This document shows, in pieces, positions 61,377-64,000 of a stretch of 64,000 nucleotides of DNA. The position numbers were made by a program, and so were the translations under genes. This stretch comes from Massilia rubra. Its GTDB lineage: Bacteria; Pseudomonadota; Gammaproteobacteria; Burkholderiales; Burkholderiaceae_D. Each line of letters starts with the position of its first letter. Positions within the stretch are counted from its first letter, which is position 1. The stretch lies in NCBI RefSeq assembly GCF_011682065.1, contig NZ_VUYU01000015.1, forward strand, positions 1-64,000. Direction: 5' to 3'. The notes under the pieces are model-generated. The model saw only the letters and a list, made by a program, of their open reading frames with translations. It did no database searches and was not told the origin of the DNA.

Positions 61377-61817
61377 ATGAGCAATGCCGTCTTTGTGCTT
61401 GCTCAAACCTACTCTGCACTTCTGGAAAGAGGGTTCACAGAAGAAATCGTCGAAACTATTCGCGATGAATTTCAATACTATAAATCAGGTAATGAATTCG
61501 ATCACGAATGGTTTTGCCACGATAGAGGCGCCGATCCGGGAAGCTACTTAAGTCACGTTCACCTCATACCAAGCAATCCAGAAGATGAAGCAACATGGCT
61601 GGCGGACTTCGAGAACAAGCACAAGAGAAGACATAGATCGAGCGACCGCTATGTTCTCTATGCAAGCGACCCAAGGCATGGCTATTTGATTATCGACATA
61701 TTGGATGACCCGGGCGCTCATGAAGTTTGGAAGCAGCGGAGGACGAAGCTCGCTGGCTACGAGCTCGCGGCTACCGATTTTTGTACATTTGGTCCGAAGC
61801 CTGATCTTCACAGGTAG
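61377..61817 (+). CDS. YafO-like toxin
   Basis: This protein of 146 residues resembles the YafO mRNA-interferase family. An N-terminal helix (LLERGFTEEIVETIRDEFQYYKSG) is followed by a short acidic region, then LSHVHLIPSNPED, SSDRYVLYASDPRHGYLIIDILDDPGAHEV and a C-terminal helix; the order of these motifs is that of YafO. E. coli YafO cleaves mRNA at the ribosome. The GC content is lower than in neighbours. The assignment rests on motif order and needs a profile search. Confidence 0.65.
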   Translation: MSNAVFVLAQTYSALLERGFTEEIVETIRDEFQYYKSGNEFDHEWFCHDRGADPGSYLSHVHLIPSNPEDEATWLADFENKHKRRHRSSDRYVLYASDPRHGYLIIDILDDPGAHEVWKQRRTKLAGYELAATDFCTFGPKPDLHR

Positions 61818-62123
61818 CCTCCCGCTGAGCGCGGCCAGAGGATACGCCAACTTGATCATCGAAGCGATTTCGGTGGACGGGATATCCGTTCACAGGCCAA
61901 CTATTCATGTTGATGCCTGAAACAGCGCTGTTCTGACTAATTTTCCCCGCTCGAATTCGCCAATCGTCAATTCTCGGCCCGCGATTCGTCCTGAATCGGC
62001 GCGCATTGCTCCTGCACCCCAGCACGAAAGCGGTAAAATGGCGCCCTTTACGACAACGCAGCGCCGCGTCGCACCCTGGCGGGCAACTTACCAGACATGC
62101 CGGGCCTCAACGACAAAGAACAC
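61818..62123. other. Gene-free stretch before mutS
   Basis: It contains no plausible coding frame. TAAAAT at 62034-62039 could be a -10 box for mutS, but no good -35 box is found at 16-18 bp. The first half resembles the lower-GC island, and the change to high GC occurs near 61980. Confidence 0.5.
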
Positions 62124-64000
62124 ATGACCACTCCCCCGACCGAAATCAACGCCGCCGCCATCAAGAACGGCGCGACCGAAAAGCACACGCCGATGATGCA
62201 GCAATACCTGCGCATCAAGGCCGAATACCCGACCATGCTGGTTTTCTACCGCATGGGCGACTTCTATGAGCTGTTCCACGACGACGCCGAAAAGGCCGCG
62301 CGCATCCTCGGCATCACGCTGACCGCGCGCGGCGCCTCCAACGGCAACCCGATCAAGATGTGCGGCATCCCCTTCCACTCGCTCGACCCGTACCTGGCCA
62401 AGCTGGTCAAGCTGGGCGAGTCGTGCGCCATCTGCGAACAGATTGGCGACCCGGCCACCAGCAAAGGCCCGGTCGAGCGCAAGGTCATGCGCGTGGTCAC
62501 CCCCGGCACCCTGACCGACGCCGACCTGCTGCCCGAAAAAGCCGAACGCCCCCTGCTGGCCGTGTGCATGATCAGCCAGCGCAAGGTCGTCACCACGGGC
62601 CTGGCGTGGTTGTCGCTGGCCAGCGGCGGCCTCAAATTGATGGAGTTTTCCGGCGACAGCCGCACCGTGGGCCTGCGCCTGCAACAGGAACTCGAACGCA
62701 TCGCCCCGGCCGAAATCTTGCGCGGCGATGGCGCCGAACTGTTCGACGACGACGGCACCGCCCACACCCAGCGTGTGCCGGACTGGCACTTCGACGTCGT
62801 CGGCGGCCACAAGGCCCTGCTCGACCAACTGAACGTGGCCACCCTCACCGGCTTTGGCGCCGATGGCCTGGGCGCGGCATTCGGCGCGGCCGGCGCGCTG
62901 CTGCGCTACGCCCAGTCGACCCAGGGTCGCGGCTTGCAGCACGTGCGCAGCCTGTCGACCGAAACCGAGAACGAATTCATCGGCCTCGATGCGGCCACCC
63001 GGCGCAACCTGGAGCTGACCGAAACCATCCGCGGCCAGGAGTCCCCTACCCTGTTTTCGCTGCTCGACCACTGCCGCACGGCGATGGGTTCGCGCCTGCT
63101 GCGCCACTGGCTGCACCATGCGCGGCGCGAGCAGAACGTAGCGCGCGCCCGTCATGCGGCCATTGCCGCGCTGGCGCAAAGCGACGCCGCCGGCGCCCTC
63201 TCGGCCACCCTGGCCGAGGTGCCCGACATCGAACGCATCACCACCCGCATCGCCCTGCTCTCGGCCCGTCCGCGCGACCTGGCCAGCCTGCGCGACGGCC
63301 TGCGCCAGTTGCCAACCCTGCGCCGCTCGGTGCAGCAAGCCTTTATCGCCGGCGAAGAAAGCCTGCTGGCCACCATTCACGATGCGCTGGCCACGCCCGC
63401 CATCTGCCTCGACCTGCTGGAGCGCGCGGTGGCGCCGGAACCGGCGGCCATGGTGCGCGACGGCGGCGTGTTCGCGCGCGGCTTCGACGCCGAACTCGAC
63501 GAACTGCGCGGCCTGTCCGAAAACGCCGGCCAGTTCCTGGTCGACCTGGAGACGCGCGAACGCGCCCGCACCGGCATCGCCAACCTGCGCGTCGAGTACA
63601 ACAAGGTGCATGGCTTCTACATCGAAGTCACGCACGGCCAGACCGACAAGGTGCCGGACGATTACCGCCGCCGCCAGACCCTGAAAAACGCCGAGCGTTA
63701 CATCACGCCCGAACTGAAGGTGTTCGAAGACAAGGCCTTGTCGGCGCAAGACAAGGCGCTGGTGCGCGAAAAGCTCCTCTACGACCAGCTGCTGGCCGAC
63801 CTGGCGCCGCATATCGGCACCCTGCAAACCATCTCGCAGGCCCTGGCGCAGCTCGACACGCTCACCGCGCTCACCACCCACGCGCTGCAGCACAACTGGT
63901 GCGCGCCGCAACTGGTCGCCGAACCCTGCCTGGTGATCTGCGAGGGCCGCCACCCGGTGGTGGAAAACCAGATCGAGCGCTTCATCGCCAACGACTGCAA
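62124..64000 (+). CDS. mutS: DNA mismatch repair protein MutS (5' part, runs off the window)
   Basis: The first 625 residues are present. The N-terminal mismatch-recognition domain has the FYE motif in [20 protein letters not shown] (Phe of the mismatch-probing wedge). The connector and core follow ([39 protein letters not shown]), then the clamp region ([17 protein letters not shown]) and the start of the ATPase domain ([12 protein letters not shown]). The Walker A part lies beyond the edge. The ATG at 62124 has only a weak ribosome site (AAAGAA). The gene recognises base mismatches and recruits MutL. Confidence 0.97.
   Translation, partial: MTTPPTEINAAAIKNGATEKHTPMMQQYLRIKAEYPTMLVFYRMGDFYELFHDDAEKAARILGITLTARGASNGNPIKMCGIPFHSLDPYLAKLVKLGESCAICEQIGDPATSKGPVERKVMRVVTPGTLTDADLLPEKAERPLLAVCMISQRKVVTTGLAWLSLASGGLKLMEFSGDSRTVGLRLQQELERIAPAEILRGDGAELFDDDGTAHTQRVPDWHFDVVGGHKALLDQLNVATLTGFGADGLGAAFGAAGALLRYAQSTQGRGLQHVRSLSTETENEFIGLDAATRRNLELTETIRGQESPTLFSLLDHCRTAMGSRLLRHWLHHARREQNVARARHAAIAALAQSDAAGALSATLAEVPDIERITTRIALLSARPRDLASLRDGLRQLPTLRRSVQQAFIAGEESLLATIHDALATPAICLDLLERAVAPEPAAMVRDGGVFARGFDAELDELRGLSENAGQFLVDLETRERARTGIANLRVEYNKVHGFYIEVTHGQTDKVPDDYRRRQTLKNAERYITPELKVFEDKALSAQDKALVREKLLYDQLLADLAPHIGTLQTISQALAQLDTLTALTTHALQHNWCAPQLVAEPCLVICEGRHPVVENQIERFIANDC

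Noticed and set aside
60932-61468. Full 178-codon frame read as one protein
   Set aside because: Only the first 55 residues look like a nucleotidyltransferase; the remainder overlaps two better-supported genes that have their own ribosome sites.
62088-63953. 621-codon minus-strand frame opposite mutS
   Set aside because: Shadow of mutS, whose plus-strand reading gives an unmistakable MutS protein.

Overview
The window looks like a chromosome segment of a high-GC betaproteobacterium of the Oxalobacteraceae type (Massilia/Duganella/Janthinobacterium-like). The reasons are the gene content (cyanophycin synthetase pair, PEP-CTERM protein, large TonB receptors, an FAH-family 2-keto-3-deoxypentonate dehydratase), the strong G/C bias at third codon positions, and many short intergenic palindromes. 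The species assignment is inference. No rRNA, tRNA or CRISPR was seen.

Bases 1-7200 hold a surface-protein block on the minus strand. Two copies of a two-gene unit, each an ice-binding-like (DUF3494) lipoprotein followed by an OmpA-family porin, are followed by a third, solitary OmpA-family gene. All three units share a similar motif upstream. An acyl-CoA thioesterase gene follows.

Bases 7800-31930 form an L-arabinan/L-arabinose utilisation locus, entirely on the minus strand apart from one inserted toxin-antitoxin pair. A TonB receptor, secreted GH43 and GH51 enzymes and a decayed GH127 gene release arabinose. A YtfQRT/YjfF-type ABC importer and a GPH-type symporter take up sugars, and an intracellular GH43 and a mutarotase process them. 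An SDR sugar dehydrogenase, SMP-30 lactonase, IlvD/Edd dehydratase, AraD1/FAH dehydratase and 2-oxoglutarate-semialdehyde dehydrogenase make up a complete non-phosphorylative route to 2-oxoglutarate. A GbpR-like LysR regulator sits at the end. Three operon starts share a nearly identical promoter/operator layout, so this looks like one regulon.

Bases 31880-40200 hold mixed genes: a glycosyltransferase, a DUF885 peptidase-like protein, a DEDDh exonuclease, a PlpD-like patatin autotransporter with two small downstream genes, and a YciI protein. Bases 39700-47600 are a cyanophycin locus: a DUF1854 protein and an ABC exporter diverge from two cyanophycin synthetase genes, the first of which has a shortened and degenerate Mur-ligase half. 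Bases 48200-49800 encode a PlsC-like acyltransferase and a CdsA-like cytidylyltransferase. Bases 50000-57900 carry a pullulanase lipoprotein, a second TonB receptor with a MITE inserted just upstream, and a second semialdehyde dehydrogenase. Bases 57870-60700 hold a PEP-CTERM protein and ahpF/ahpC. Bases 60930-61820 form a lower-GC island with a nucleotidyltransferase remnant and a YafO-type toxin with an unfamiliar partner. The window ends inside mutS.

Intergenic DNA is unusually structured. It contains paired REP-like palindromes, a perfect 38-bp-stem hairpin inside the arabinose operon, nested inverted repeats after cphA, two copies of a 160-bp repeat, and a 163-bp MITE with perfect 28-bp ends.
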